Source: Holacanthus passer (lineage: Eukaryota; Chordata; Actinopteri; Pomacanthidae). From it: a stretch of 64,000 nucleotides of DNA. Below, piece by piece: positions 12,285-23,466 of the stretch. The stretch is from contig JAFREQ010000021.1 in the NCBI GenBank assembly GCA_025331565.1, positions 3,479,001 through 3,543,000 of the forward strand, read 5' to 3'. The notes under the pieces are model-generated. The model was given only the letters and a program-made list of their open reading frames with translations. It did no database searches and was not told the DNA's origin. A program made the translations under genes and the position numbers. Position 1 is the stretch's first letter. Every line of letters begins with the position of its first letter.

Positions 12285-14739
12285 TCACCTCAAGTATCTG
12301 TGGACAGTCTGGTCCAAAGACAGCTGCAGGGACGGCTCCTCCACTCCACTGCGACACACACATGCATGCAGCATTAAACCATTTAGAAATAATAACTCTG
12401 ATTTATGCCACAACATGCTACATCTATGGGATTTAGTCTAAATCCTCGAGACAGCTTTGTTTCTCATTTAAAGGACCAAGCTGATTGTCTTAACAATTAT
12501 TTAACAAAGCGAAGCAATTGCAGACTGTTTTGAAAATCATTTCATCTTTTAAATCAGCTTACTGAGCAAAAAAGCATCTCAGGTTCCAGCTTCTCAAATA
12601 TGACAATTTGCTGCGTTTCTCTGTTTCATATCATTGTAAATTGAATTGGTTTGGAACTGTTGGTCAGACAATTCACAACAGGCATTTTCACATTTTTATG
12701 ACATTTTATAGAAGAGTGTTAGGGTTAGATTAATGGAGAGTTGAACCTGAAAACATTTAGCAGAATTCACCAAAAGAAGCTTTATCGCAATTGTTTAGTT
12801 TCTTCGCAAGTAGATTTAAATCTAATGAAACACACACACCTGAGGACATAGGTAACACAGAGGATGCAGAGCGGCTGGTGGGCGCCGGGTCTGGACTTGG
12901 AGGGTCGGACGCCGGGTATGACGGCACTGTGACTCTCCACCCACACGTAACCTCCACCTCTCACCAGCATCCTGTACTGACCGCTGACCGACTGACTCTT
13001 AAAACACACTGCAGAGAGAGAGACAGAGGTGTCTACAGGTGTGTAATGTGCATGTGTGTGTGTGTTTCGCTACTTACAGTTCAGATGATTTTTGGTCAAA
13101 CAGTTTGTGTCCAGCGTGTGACAGAGATCATAGATGGAGCGACCCAGCAGCTCCTCAGGACTGTAGCCTAACAGCAGAGTCACTCTGCAAAAACACAAAC
13201 GCACAAAGCAGAAACAATATGAATGAATGAACTCATATGCATCAACTAAGCACATGTTAATGACCTAGTTACTGATGGTTCTTTGGAAATTCACATCTAC
13301 TGTGTACATTTTTTTACAACGATGTAGTAAGACCACTACCAATTTACTTATTCAGCAGCAGACAAACAAGTTTAATGTTCACTGATATTATGAAGTTGTA
13401 GGGTCTAAAATTACAAAAGGGGAAGGCAAAAAGGGAACAAAGCGGTAGTTATATGTCTAAATGATTTTGCCTTTGTCACGCTAAATTAACCCCTTAAAAT
13501 CCAGCTCTCTCTTTTTGTTTCCCATCATCGAGCTTGAAGGAAGTTAAAATCATCTCATTTCACACTCTCACAGGATCAGAGACATATTCACCCTCAAGAC
13601 TCCATGTTCTTAAAGGCTGCCCCCCATCTTTGGAAACTGAATGTGTAATTGGTCAGTGAGGTTTAAGAGGTTTTAACAATAAAAAAATATTCTTACTTGA
13701 GATGGCTGCTAATGGTTTGACTTCACTTGTGTTGTTTGTGCTCTTTCACTGCACCGGCAGGACAAAAAAAGGTGCAGCACGGTAGCTGAATTAAAGGGGA
13801 TGGGCATTTAATAATCTTCCTTCCTCTTTCTTAATCATTTCATAATGTGCAAATTGCAAAATAAAAATTACAACTCCAACATGTTACATGACATGGAAAT
13901 AATGAGTCACACAGCATGCACTTTACTCTGAGCGCTTTTCAAATGCTTCTTTTTATTACGTTTTAATTTTTTTATTCTAAAGCACATCGTGTTGAAGTCA
14001 AACATGAGTACCACTTCCACTTGGGTCTTTGCATTATTTTTCAATTTATTTCAATATGAAATTTTCACAAGTACAAATAAAAAGTATTAGCTGCTGGCAC
14101 AAGATGGTTGGTAATTGCCCAAATAAATGCCCTTTCAAATAAATAGTAACTCACTTGTATATGCTTGTGTGTGTGTGTGTGTGTGTACATTTGTGTGAAT
14201 CACCTCTGGTCACAGTATGTGAACCTCATGTCCATGCTGTGCTGGCTGGTGAAGGTGTGTGTGCTGAGGAGTGTGTGTGAGAGGGGCAGCGGCTGGCAGG
14301 TTAGCAGCAGGCAGGAAACTGAAGATGGGCCGACACACACCTTCGTTCGGCCCTGACAGTGGAGAACCTGAAACCACACAAATAGCAAATTAGCTAATAG
14401 AAACTATTTGTAGCTTCATTATGTTCTGAATATTCAGGAAGAGCTGCAAAAAAGTGAGACTTTGAGTTTCAAGTTGTTTTCTCACCAACCTTCCATGTAG
14501 CTGACTTGAGGTTGGCGCTTCTTCCCCTATGTGTCAGAGTGCTTTTTATCCTCATGACAAAGTCCCTCTTTGCTCCACACCAAACTTCCTCTAAAAAGCA
14601 AGTAATTTAATAAACTACATGGATAAACCTGTTCAAACCTGCATGATCTCTCACACAGCCACAGGATATACAACCCACACTCTTGTGGCCGAGAGTCCTT
14701 TACGCTCACACACACACACACACCACACGTACACAAACA

Positions 14740-14778
<39 letters not shown>

Positions 14779-16962
14779 ACCACATACACACCACACATAC
14801 ACAAACACACACATACACACCTGTCGTTAGACGTAGATTATTTCTGATTTCTTCGTGGTCACAAGGGTGAGTGAACTCAAAAATATTGTGTCCCATCAGC
14901 TCAGTCTGTTAGAAAATATACAGTATTAATCTTCAAATCCTTCAAATGTCATGTCATGTATGTGTGTGTTTATGTGTGTGTGTACCTGTGTCAAGCCCAT
15001 ATACTTGCTGACATTGTCAGACAGGAAGATCATGTCTCCCTCAGTGGACAGAACCATCAGGAATCCCTCCAGGATCCTCAGGTACATGTTTGTCTCCTCC
15101 GAGGCCTTGACATCCTTCATTTCTTTCTCCTCCTCATCACGTCCTCCCTCACACTCTCTCCGTTCTTCTCCGCTTTCCAGCACTTGTCCACATTTTGCTG
15201 CGTGACTGGCTGCTGTTTTCATCCCAGTCTTCCCTGAAACAGCACGAAAAAGGATGTGATTTTATTGATTGTGTTACTGTTCACAAAATTGCTGTGAAAA
15301 TTAGTTCCTTTCATGGGAAAGGACTTTATTCTAGTCTACATTTTCAATTAGTTCAGTATTCATGGGAACTATGAACGAATCATGTGGTGTATACATGTTA
15401 CATTGTATGTGTGTGTGTGTGTGTTCGAGGTTATCAAAGACTTCCTCTGTCTAACATCTGTCTGAAACCCAACAGTTTACCACAACAAACAGATCTTCTG
15501 AAGCAGGAGATAGCTTCTGCAAAGAAGAACATTTCCATTATACTTCAGAGTACTTTGATAGATAGAATTTGCCATGTAATTGTCTAGTATTGATAAGGTA
15601 TTGATTGAGCAGGCAGACATGTTAGAGAATCATTGTTAATCAAACAATTATTATGCGGTGAATGACTCACAGTCCTTACTTTACATATCACCTTTTATGT
15701 AAATACAATACTGCAAATATACAGCAATATATTAAAATAAATACAGATATCAAGAAATGTCACATACATATATGAAAAGATTTTTGTATCTATTGCCCAG
15801 TGATGGCGTTAGGTGTTTGTTTAGATGTGTTGTATGTGCGGTGACTGTTGGTACCTTTGAGCAGCGTGTGCGTGCGTATGTAGCTGAGGGTGAGGCGAAT
15901 GACTGAGGGCTTGTCCAGGTGAGCTCGCACGGAGGGCTGTAGCGGCAGGAGACGACATAAATCTCCAAACACGTCAGACTCCACTCGTCGTCTCTTTTTG
16001 GCTGCCTCGCGGCTGATCGCCCTGCAGAGCACAGAGGTCACGAATGAAACACTTCAAATCATCTTAATAGGATTTACATGGATTTTAGGAAATGAAAATG
16101 ACATGAACTACAACAAAGTCACTATAAACTCACAAAGCATTACCACAGTCACTACTGCACTACTGTGTATTGGTTGATGACAGAAATTTTAAGATACAAT
16201 AGTTGAAATTGAAACTTAACTTTTTGTTGTAATTAAAAAGTACTAAACATACTTACAGACTATTTGTTTGTTTGTTCTTACAGTTATTAAAATAACTTCA
16301 CTTGAGTTCAACTGAGTTAAAGTGAGAATTATGCAAGACAGTAAGTGACGTTTACTCATGGGCTCTTTGAGGTACTTAGACTGTAAAGTAATACTGAACT
16401 TTCATTTACTTTTTACTGTACATTTTGCTCACTAAAGCTGTAACTTTGCAGATTCAGCTTCTACCTTCATCAGGACCCAAAACAGTCACGTTTAAACCTG
16501 ACGACACAGTGAGTTTCATCTGATGGATTGTAGAGAATTTCTCAACATGTTGTGAAGCATGCGACACTTCAGTTGACGCTGGTGAGGAAGGAAATCAATA
16601 ATTTGAGGTTATTTTCCTGCTTTCATTCGCCTGCTTAGTTTTACTTTTGATAAGAGTAAATTTTACTGCTTTTTATTTTCACTGAAGATTTTGTTTGCAG
16701 GACCCTTGCTTGCATTTTTCCAACGTGGTTTTGCCACTTTTACATTTTTAATGGAGTCATTCATCCGCCACTGATGAACAGATGGGGAAGGACAATAGTG
16801 CATTGTTGTCATTAGGATTCAAGTTATTAGATGCCCAGCCTCAGTTACTGAGCAAACTGGCATAAAGCAAAAATAGAACAGTTTGAATACACTGTGAAGC
16901 TGGTTATCAAAATGTCTGTGCACAAAGCAGCTTTACCTTCTCTTCTCCTTGTCGGCTGTCAT
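12285..16962 (-). CDS. epas1: EPAS1 (HIF-2alpha)-like bHLH-PAS protein, short form ending after PAS-B
   Basis: Hypoxia-inducible-factor alpha homologue, a nuclear transcription factor that should pair with ARNT. Coding exons: 16962-16937, 16021-15855, 15233-14986, 14905-14821, 14590-14490, 14367-14204, 13184-13078, 13008-12840 and 12348-12285. All have AG acceptors and GT donors and the phases agree. Exon 1 (MTADKEKR) is 26 coding bases, which I recall as the EPAS1 length. Exon 2 holds the bHLH (SREAAKKRRR, then HLDKPSVIRLTLSYIRTH). Exon 3 has an acidic insert, then PAS-A (LEGFLMVLSTEGDMIFLSDN, FTHPCDHEEIR). PAS-B follows (HSMDMRFTYCD, GYSPEELLGRSIYD, VSGQYRMLVRGGGYVWVES). Exon 9 has LSLDQT and then stops at HRYLR, about 376 residues against about 870 in human EPAS1. 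No degradation or activation domain was found downstream. Position beside PRKCE matches EPAS1. Exon 9 could instead splice on at its gtgaaa donor. Confidence 0.85.
14707..14820 (+). repeat. Compound (CA)n microsatellite in EPAS1-like intron 4
   Basis: About 110 bases of CA repeats interrupted by ta and cac units, ending directly at the donor of exon 4 (14821). In the transcript this is a long UG-rich tract immediately downstream of a 5' splice site. Confidence 0.9.
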
Positions 16963-17442
16963 CGTGTCCCACAGGCGTCTCTATCCGGTGCCATGGTGAA
17001 TGCTGAGATGAGAGAGATGATGGCAGCAGGAGGTCACAGCCCAGCAGGGAATCTCCCCGCCACAATTTGCACCATCGCAGGCAGTCTGGTTAATCAAAGA
17101 GGCAATTAGTGGTGCCAAATGTCACAAGGCAAGCGGTTGAACAGACTCCAGCCAGTGTCTCCTCTCCTCTCTGCATGTGCATCACCTACAGGCCTCCACA
17201 AAACTGAGCACGATGATAGGTCAGCCAGCCAGGAAAAGCATCATCCTCCCCTCCCCTCCCTTTCCTCCCTCCCTCCACTACACCCTCTACTCTCTTCTTC
17301 TCTCACACAAACTTTAAAGCATCGGACAGAAAAAAAAAACAAAAACTGCCTCCGAACAGCAGCAGGCGAGAATCAATATAAAACAGCGAGGAAGGAAAGA
17401 TGACACAGAGGAGTCTGGGAGTGATGTAGACAGCTCAGTGTT
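16963..17442 (-). promoter_or_regulatory. Short intergenic gap and likely promoter of the EPAS1-like gene
   Basis: Only about 480 bases separate the EPAS1-like start codon from the candidate PRKCE poly(A) signal. The gap holds C/T-rich runs near 17245-17300 (read on the plus strand). There is no CpG island, and no TATA box that I can place with confidence. It is the only room for a promoter unless transcription begins inside the PRKCE 3' region. Confidence 0.35.
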
Positions 17443-17715
17443 TTATTGGAATCAGACCAGACAGGACTAGCCTGGCTGTTGCACTACATTTTGGCACAGA
17501 GTAAAATAGTGTGACCAGGAACAGCCCTACCCCTGGGTGCACAAAGCTTCACTACACACCGACTCTACTGCACACAGAGCAACCAGCTCGCCTTCAGATC
17601 ACTGTACAGTACACGCGACAACAGTCCTTCTCTGTGTGTGCATGTGTGTGTCTGTAAGAAAGAGAGTGAGAAGAAGAGGAAGGAGGCAAAGGAGAGAGTC
17701 TGTATGTGGCGTTTG

Positions 17716-17750
<35 letters not shown>

Positions 17751-18983
17751 AAATAAGAGGTAATTCAGCTGCTGGTTTTCCACATTTCTTTTCACCCGGC
17801 TGTAACAGACCTATGATAGTATAGTTATAGTATTATACACAAAGGTTTCCTCCAGATACACTTTACAATAATAATTATTATTATAATAAAAAAAAGAAAG
17901 AGAGCAATAAGAAAGAAAAGCCATTCTTGAAAAAAAGCAAAAGTCAGAAAAGCAAGTGGTTTTGGCTGAATGAGATGGCTGCAGGAGGCAGGAAAGGGGG
18001 ATTGGTGAAAAGGGGGGCTGAAAACACTGATGGTAACTATAGAAATAGAAATGCTGAAGACAAACAGTCACGCACCAACAGGGAAGGGGGAAAAAAAAAA
18101 ATCCCGCATTCACACATATGAAAATGTACATTCACGACAAAATAACGCCCACGGGCCAGCACATTCACGCCGGCAGGACAGACACGGACTCTGAAACTAG
18201 CAGATGGATGAAATAGCTGGAAATCGGGCTTTTAACTGCTACACAGGCCGCCTGTAACACTCTGCTCCGCATAATTAGTTCAATAGCCTGTAACTTGTAA
18301 GCTCGACATTCACTTTATACACACAACACAGGAGGACATGGAGCGAGTGTGTCGGAAGGTGAGAGCAAATATTTCAATCATACCACAATCCCCCCCCCAA
18401 AAAACAACACCATTTTGAGGGGACAAAAAAAAGACAAAAATAACACATGAACAAACAAAATCATAAAATATATAGATAGTCAGGGTATTGCACAAAGGGT
18501 ATTTGGCCCTAACTGGTCCACGATAAGGACAGTAATAACACAGGTAGGGTGCTTGTCCATGCGCCACGACTCTCCTTTACTAGCAGACAATACCAACACA
18601 ATACAGCCACTCAACACAGGCTATATACAAGCCTCTGCACCCAGCACCTACTGTACAGTCCACATGTGCTGGGGAGAGAAGCAGTGTAAGTGTGTGCACG
18701 TGTGTGTGTTTGGTTGTCTGAGCATGTGCATTGAGCTTGTAGAGAGTGTGTTTGTGAGAGTAAGAGTTGGGATTGTAGTGTGTGTTTTTGTGTGTAAATC
18801 TGCATTAAAAGTGTGCACGTGGGAATGTGTGAGAGAGCATGTGCAGGTGTGTATATTCATATTCATATTCATAGTCATATTCATATTTATATTCAGAATA
18901 AACCCAGGCAACAAGAACAACACAATGCAAGTAAAGAATATTCCAAAAGTAACAACAACCAATAGCTTCAAAGTAAAGGAGTG

Positions 18984-19025
<42 letters not shown>

Positions 19026-19029
19026 TGTG
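17443..19029 (-). other. prkce: Probable PRKCE 3' UTR with AATAAA near 17443
   Basis: Directly downstream of the PRKCE stop there is no further splice donor-like context. The sequence runs through a (GT)n block, several purine-rich segments and a (GT)n at 17719-17748. On the minus strand an AATAAA (tttatt at 17443-17448) is followed within 50 bases by a C/T- and GT-rich stretch, a good poly(A) site context. A 3' UTR of about 1.6 kb is therefore plausible. It is an inference: earlier signals could be used. Confidence 0.45.
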
Positions 19030-19030
19030 T
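18988..19030 (+). repeat. (GT)n microsatellite touching the PRKCE stop codon
   Basis: About 20 GT units whose right edge overlaps the TAA stop codon of PRKCE (19030-19032 on the plus strand reads tta). In the mRNA it is a (CA)n run beginning immediately after the stop. Confidence 0.95.
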
Positions 19031-19192
19031 TAGGTCTGCGTCTCCTCTGGGGCGCAGTAGGAGAAGTCTTTGAACTCCTCCTGGTTGATCTGTCGGATGA
19101 TGGCCTCATCCGTGGGCGTCAACACAGGGTCTTCCTTGGTGAAGTCCTGGTCAAAGTTATTCACATCTCGCTTGGTCTTCTGCAGAGGCAGG

Positions 19193-19229
<37 letters not shown>

Positions 19230-22200
19230 GGGAAGGTCGTCAGAGGAAGAAGCTTCTCTACAATCTAGTGCCGTAAAAGAGATATTAGAGTGACACCTTC
19301 TGACCACTGAGACTTACTGCCTTTCCTGCAATAACACACATCTGTGCATGTTGTGACCTTCATGTGTACTAATATGTTCTGCAACAGTGTGTCCCCACAT
19401 AGGGACGGGCACCCACCCTCAGGAAAAAAAAATACTGCATGGAAGTATTTAATTATAAATCCTATTCATTTCTTTTTGAAACCCCTATCTTACTTCCTAT
19501 CTTACTTTTGCATTTTATTGTGAAATATCAGACGGTCTTACTTCCTCAAACAAAAAGCTCTGTATCACAACCAGTATAGACAGTCGTCTCAGTGTCACAT
19601 GAACGCTGCCCTCGCACGAGCCTGACACCGACGTAGGCACACAGGTCTGCCGTGCGTTGTCCGGAGAAGGAACAAGATTCCAGACTGACATGTAGGTCAG
19701 AGTAGCTACAGGACACACGACATGATACACCCTCGAAACGGTTACATTTAAGCACCAAAACTACTTGGTTAGGAAAAGATCTCAGGGTAGTGAGATAAAG
19801 TCGGTGTGTTGTGTAGACTGAAGATCGACCCTTCTCCAAACTGAAGCAGATGTTGATCATTTGTGGCTCCTACCGACTGGTTAAGAGGAGTCAGCAGTTA
19901 ATGGCTGTAAACAGTAAAACAGAAGAGTCAATGAAATAGGTTTTTAAAAAATTGTGAACCACAAGAGGACCTTGAGCACAAATGTGCACAAAAAATATTA
20001 GGCTGATTGGTCCTGTAGTATGAGATTAGCTGCGGACAGATAAATACAACTGAGCACATGATATAACACACTGCTCAGTTCAATACACTCAGGGTTTTTG
20101 CTGCTACAGCCTTACTTGGTCGAATACGATCAGTAGTTTGGCTGATGTCAGCAAACTTTAGGTCAATATTGCTGCATCACAGAGTCAATTTGGTTACTTT
20201 ATGGCTCTTTTCCACTTGTTCTACTGTTAAAGCAGCTTAACCTTCTAGATCCATGTGAAACTAATGCTGCTCAGACATCTACACATTGTTCAAACAAATC
20301 AATTTGAAAGGTAAAAAGACTCTTCAGTTCGACTGCACACAACTCATCCTTTTACTGTTAAATGAGTTTACTTAAAAAGGTGAATTTACCGCTATTTGTT
20401 TTCTGCTTGTTGTTAATATTTTGAGGGGCCGTGCTACATGATCAGTGGTTCATTTGCATATTCCATCTATTTTTCATTGCTGAAGAAGAGAAAGTGTTTT
20501 CTGAGAAGATGACCTCGTTTTCCTGTGAACTGTTCTTGCAGGACAACGTTTGCATGTGTGGAGAATAAAATCTAAACATTCTGCATCTTTTTTGAAAAAT
20601 AAAATCTGGGAATAAAAGTCAGTTAAAAAAAATAAAAGTAAATGTAGGACACATGGAAGCCAAATTAAAATCCTCACAGGTTACTGTTTTGTCAGATTTA
20701 CAGTTGTGCGAGGATGTAAATCAGTTGGTCTTTGTGCATGTGTTGGTTGCGTGTTTGCGTTTCTTACAATCCGGGGTTTAAAGGGCGGTTTGACTTTTCT
20801 CTGCTCCAGCAGGACCCAGTCGATCTCTCTGAAGAAGGCATGGGTCTTGATGGCCTCCTCACAGCCCTGGCTCACCACACAGCCCAGACGCTTGGCCGGG
20901 TTCTTGGTCATGAACTACACACAAACACAAACACACACACAAAATGCTCTTTTTATTGTATCTAAAATGATTAAACCAGCCCCTTTAAGACGCTTAGCTG
21001 TGGTTTGATCCCTGAAATGACGAGGACAGACGCGGAGCGAGGGGCTGAGCAGAAAGCATTTCAGTGCTAATAATAGAGCCGAGGCATTAATGGCTCTGTG
21101 GATGGTGCAAACAAAGAGGCGTAGTGGCAGAGTCATGAAACAGGTCAGCTGGTGTTATTTACTGTCACTGAAAGCTGTGTCTCTTTTGTTGTCTTGTCTG
21201 TTCAGTATTGTAAGAGCACTTTGTGATCTACTGTGGTTTCATGATCACATTGTTATTACGTTGACCTCTCTGACTGACTTTTTTATTCTTCTCAGTATCG
21301 CAGCAAAGTGAACCGTAACACCTCTTTGTTAAGTGCACTTGAGTTGTTCGTGTGCAGCTCTGAGGAACAGGAACATGAATGATGGTGAGGCAACAATGGC
21401 CACATGAACATAACACACAAATCTCGACTGAAACCTTTTTTTTTTGCATGAAGTGGAATCTTTTCAAAGTAAAGTTCTGGCAGCATGGTGATTTGAGGGT
21501 GAGAAGACATGTGGGTTAAAACCTGGCTACATCTGGCTGAAACAACTGTGTTTCAACATTTAAATCTAGCCTTTTAAAAATGTGCTAAAACCACATTAAT
21601 GTGTAACCTATCCCTAGTTTGTGCCTGTCATGTATTACCATTATCTTTACCTTATCCAAACAAAAATGGTTGCTTAATTTGTACGATGTGAACCAACCAT
21701 GAATCATTTTACTACTTCTTTTATTTTTCATTATTGATGTTTGATGTTTGAAGTTTTTCTTATTTAACATTTTCAAACAAAATAATGTGTTTTTATATAC
21801 GTTAGTTAGTAAAAAGTGAGAAAAAACCCTTTTTATTGCGCCACAGCTGGAATATTTTTCAGATCCTGCAGATCATCAATGATTACTGGAAAGGTTTTTG
21901 TTAATGCTGATTTGGTAATGAAAAGTCTCAAATGTACATGGATAAGAAACAAAAAGCAAAACAGACCATTTTCATACAGCACATTATCTAGGACAAAATC
22001 TACTGATTTAATTATGCTAAAATTAAACTATTCTTCAGTTGGACACCTTCAAGCGCCAGCAGGAATCACTGCCAAAGAAGATGAGATGTACTCTTGAAGA
22101 CACTTTAACTGTTCTTCAAACTCTAAAATTTATACACAGAGGACGTTGAAAGAGGTGCAGAGACGTCACGTACCGCTCGAAGGATACAAACAGCCTCTTT

Positions 22201-23425
22201 GCTGAGCCACACGGGATAGAGGACGTCATCATGGAGAATCGACTCGAATAAGTCGTCTTCATTATCGGCTTCGAACGGAGGCTGTCCGGCCATCATCTCA
22301 TACATCAGCACCCCCAGCGCCCACCAGTCCACAGAGGCTCCGTACTCCAGCTCCTGCAGGATCTGAGTTCAACAACATGATACGGTTACGCCAACCTCCA
22401 CCTGTGTAAAATACTCTAATGTGCATCACCTTTAGGCGGTGAGAAAAAAGAGCTCAGAGCAGAATTCACAGCTTCCTTTAAAGACAAAAGAAAACTCATT
22501 CACAACTGTGACGGCAGAAGAACTGAAGTGATTGAGGAGCAACATCGGGATGGTGAAATCCAGTCTAAGAAAAAGAACTGTGTAAAACATTTTTTTAAAT
22601 AAAAGTGAAGAAAAAGTGACAGTAAAATGTGCTAAAGAAAGACAGAAGGAAGGAAGAAAAAAGAAGAAAAAATTAATATATAATAGTCATTAAATATCAT
22701 GAAACCAGGCTGTTTCAGACTTCATGAAAAGTTGACATTATGAGATAAAAGATAAGATAAAAGATTTTTTTACCAGACAACAGCTCAGCTTTTCTCAGCT
22801 CACCTCAGGGGCGATGTAGTCAGGCGTGCCACAGAAGGTGGTGGTGGTCACTCCGTTCATGATGCCCTCCTTGCACATGCCGAAGTCTGCCAGCTTGCAG
22901 TGTCCCTCTGCATCCAACAGGATGTTATCCAGCTTCAGATCCCTGAGAGAGAAAGACACCGACAGAGAGAGAGAGAGAGAGAGTGAGAATAAGCACCATC
23001 TGCTTGTTATAACCGTTAGTCTCACTGAGCAGAAATAAAAAACTTGTACTGTAAAAAAAAAACTTGATGTTGTCATACACCTTCTGGTATGTTCCTGGTA
23101 AGATAATCATTTGTGAAATTCCCTGATAGTCCTTGAGTTTTGCAAATAATTGATCAAATTCTCTGGATTTGATCAATAAGGATTCGCCTCTAAAATGAGA
23201 CGGAATCTGAATGTTATGAAGAATCCGCTTCAGATTGAAATTAATAAAAAACAAGGGGGTGTTAACCTGTAAATGACCCCGTTACGGTGCAGGAACATGA
23301 GGGCTGAGGTGACTTCGGCGGCGTAGAAACGAGAGCGAGGCTCATCAAACTTCCTGGATCGCTGAATCTGGAACATCAGGTCTCCTCCGTTCACATATTC
23401 CATTACAAAAAACAAACGGTCCTGC

Positions 23426-23466
<41 letters not shown>

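Noticed and set aside
14527..14896. Open frames rich in Cys-Val or His-Thr across the CA repeat
   Set aside because: These are translations of (CA)n/(GT)n in all frames; the only real coding here is EPAS1-like exons 4 and 5.
18553..19293. Plus-strand frames overlapping the PRKCE last exon and 3' UTR
   Set aside because: They are antisense shadows of exon 15 plus microsatellite translation.
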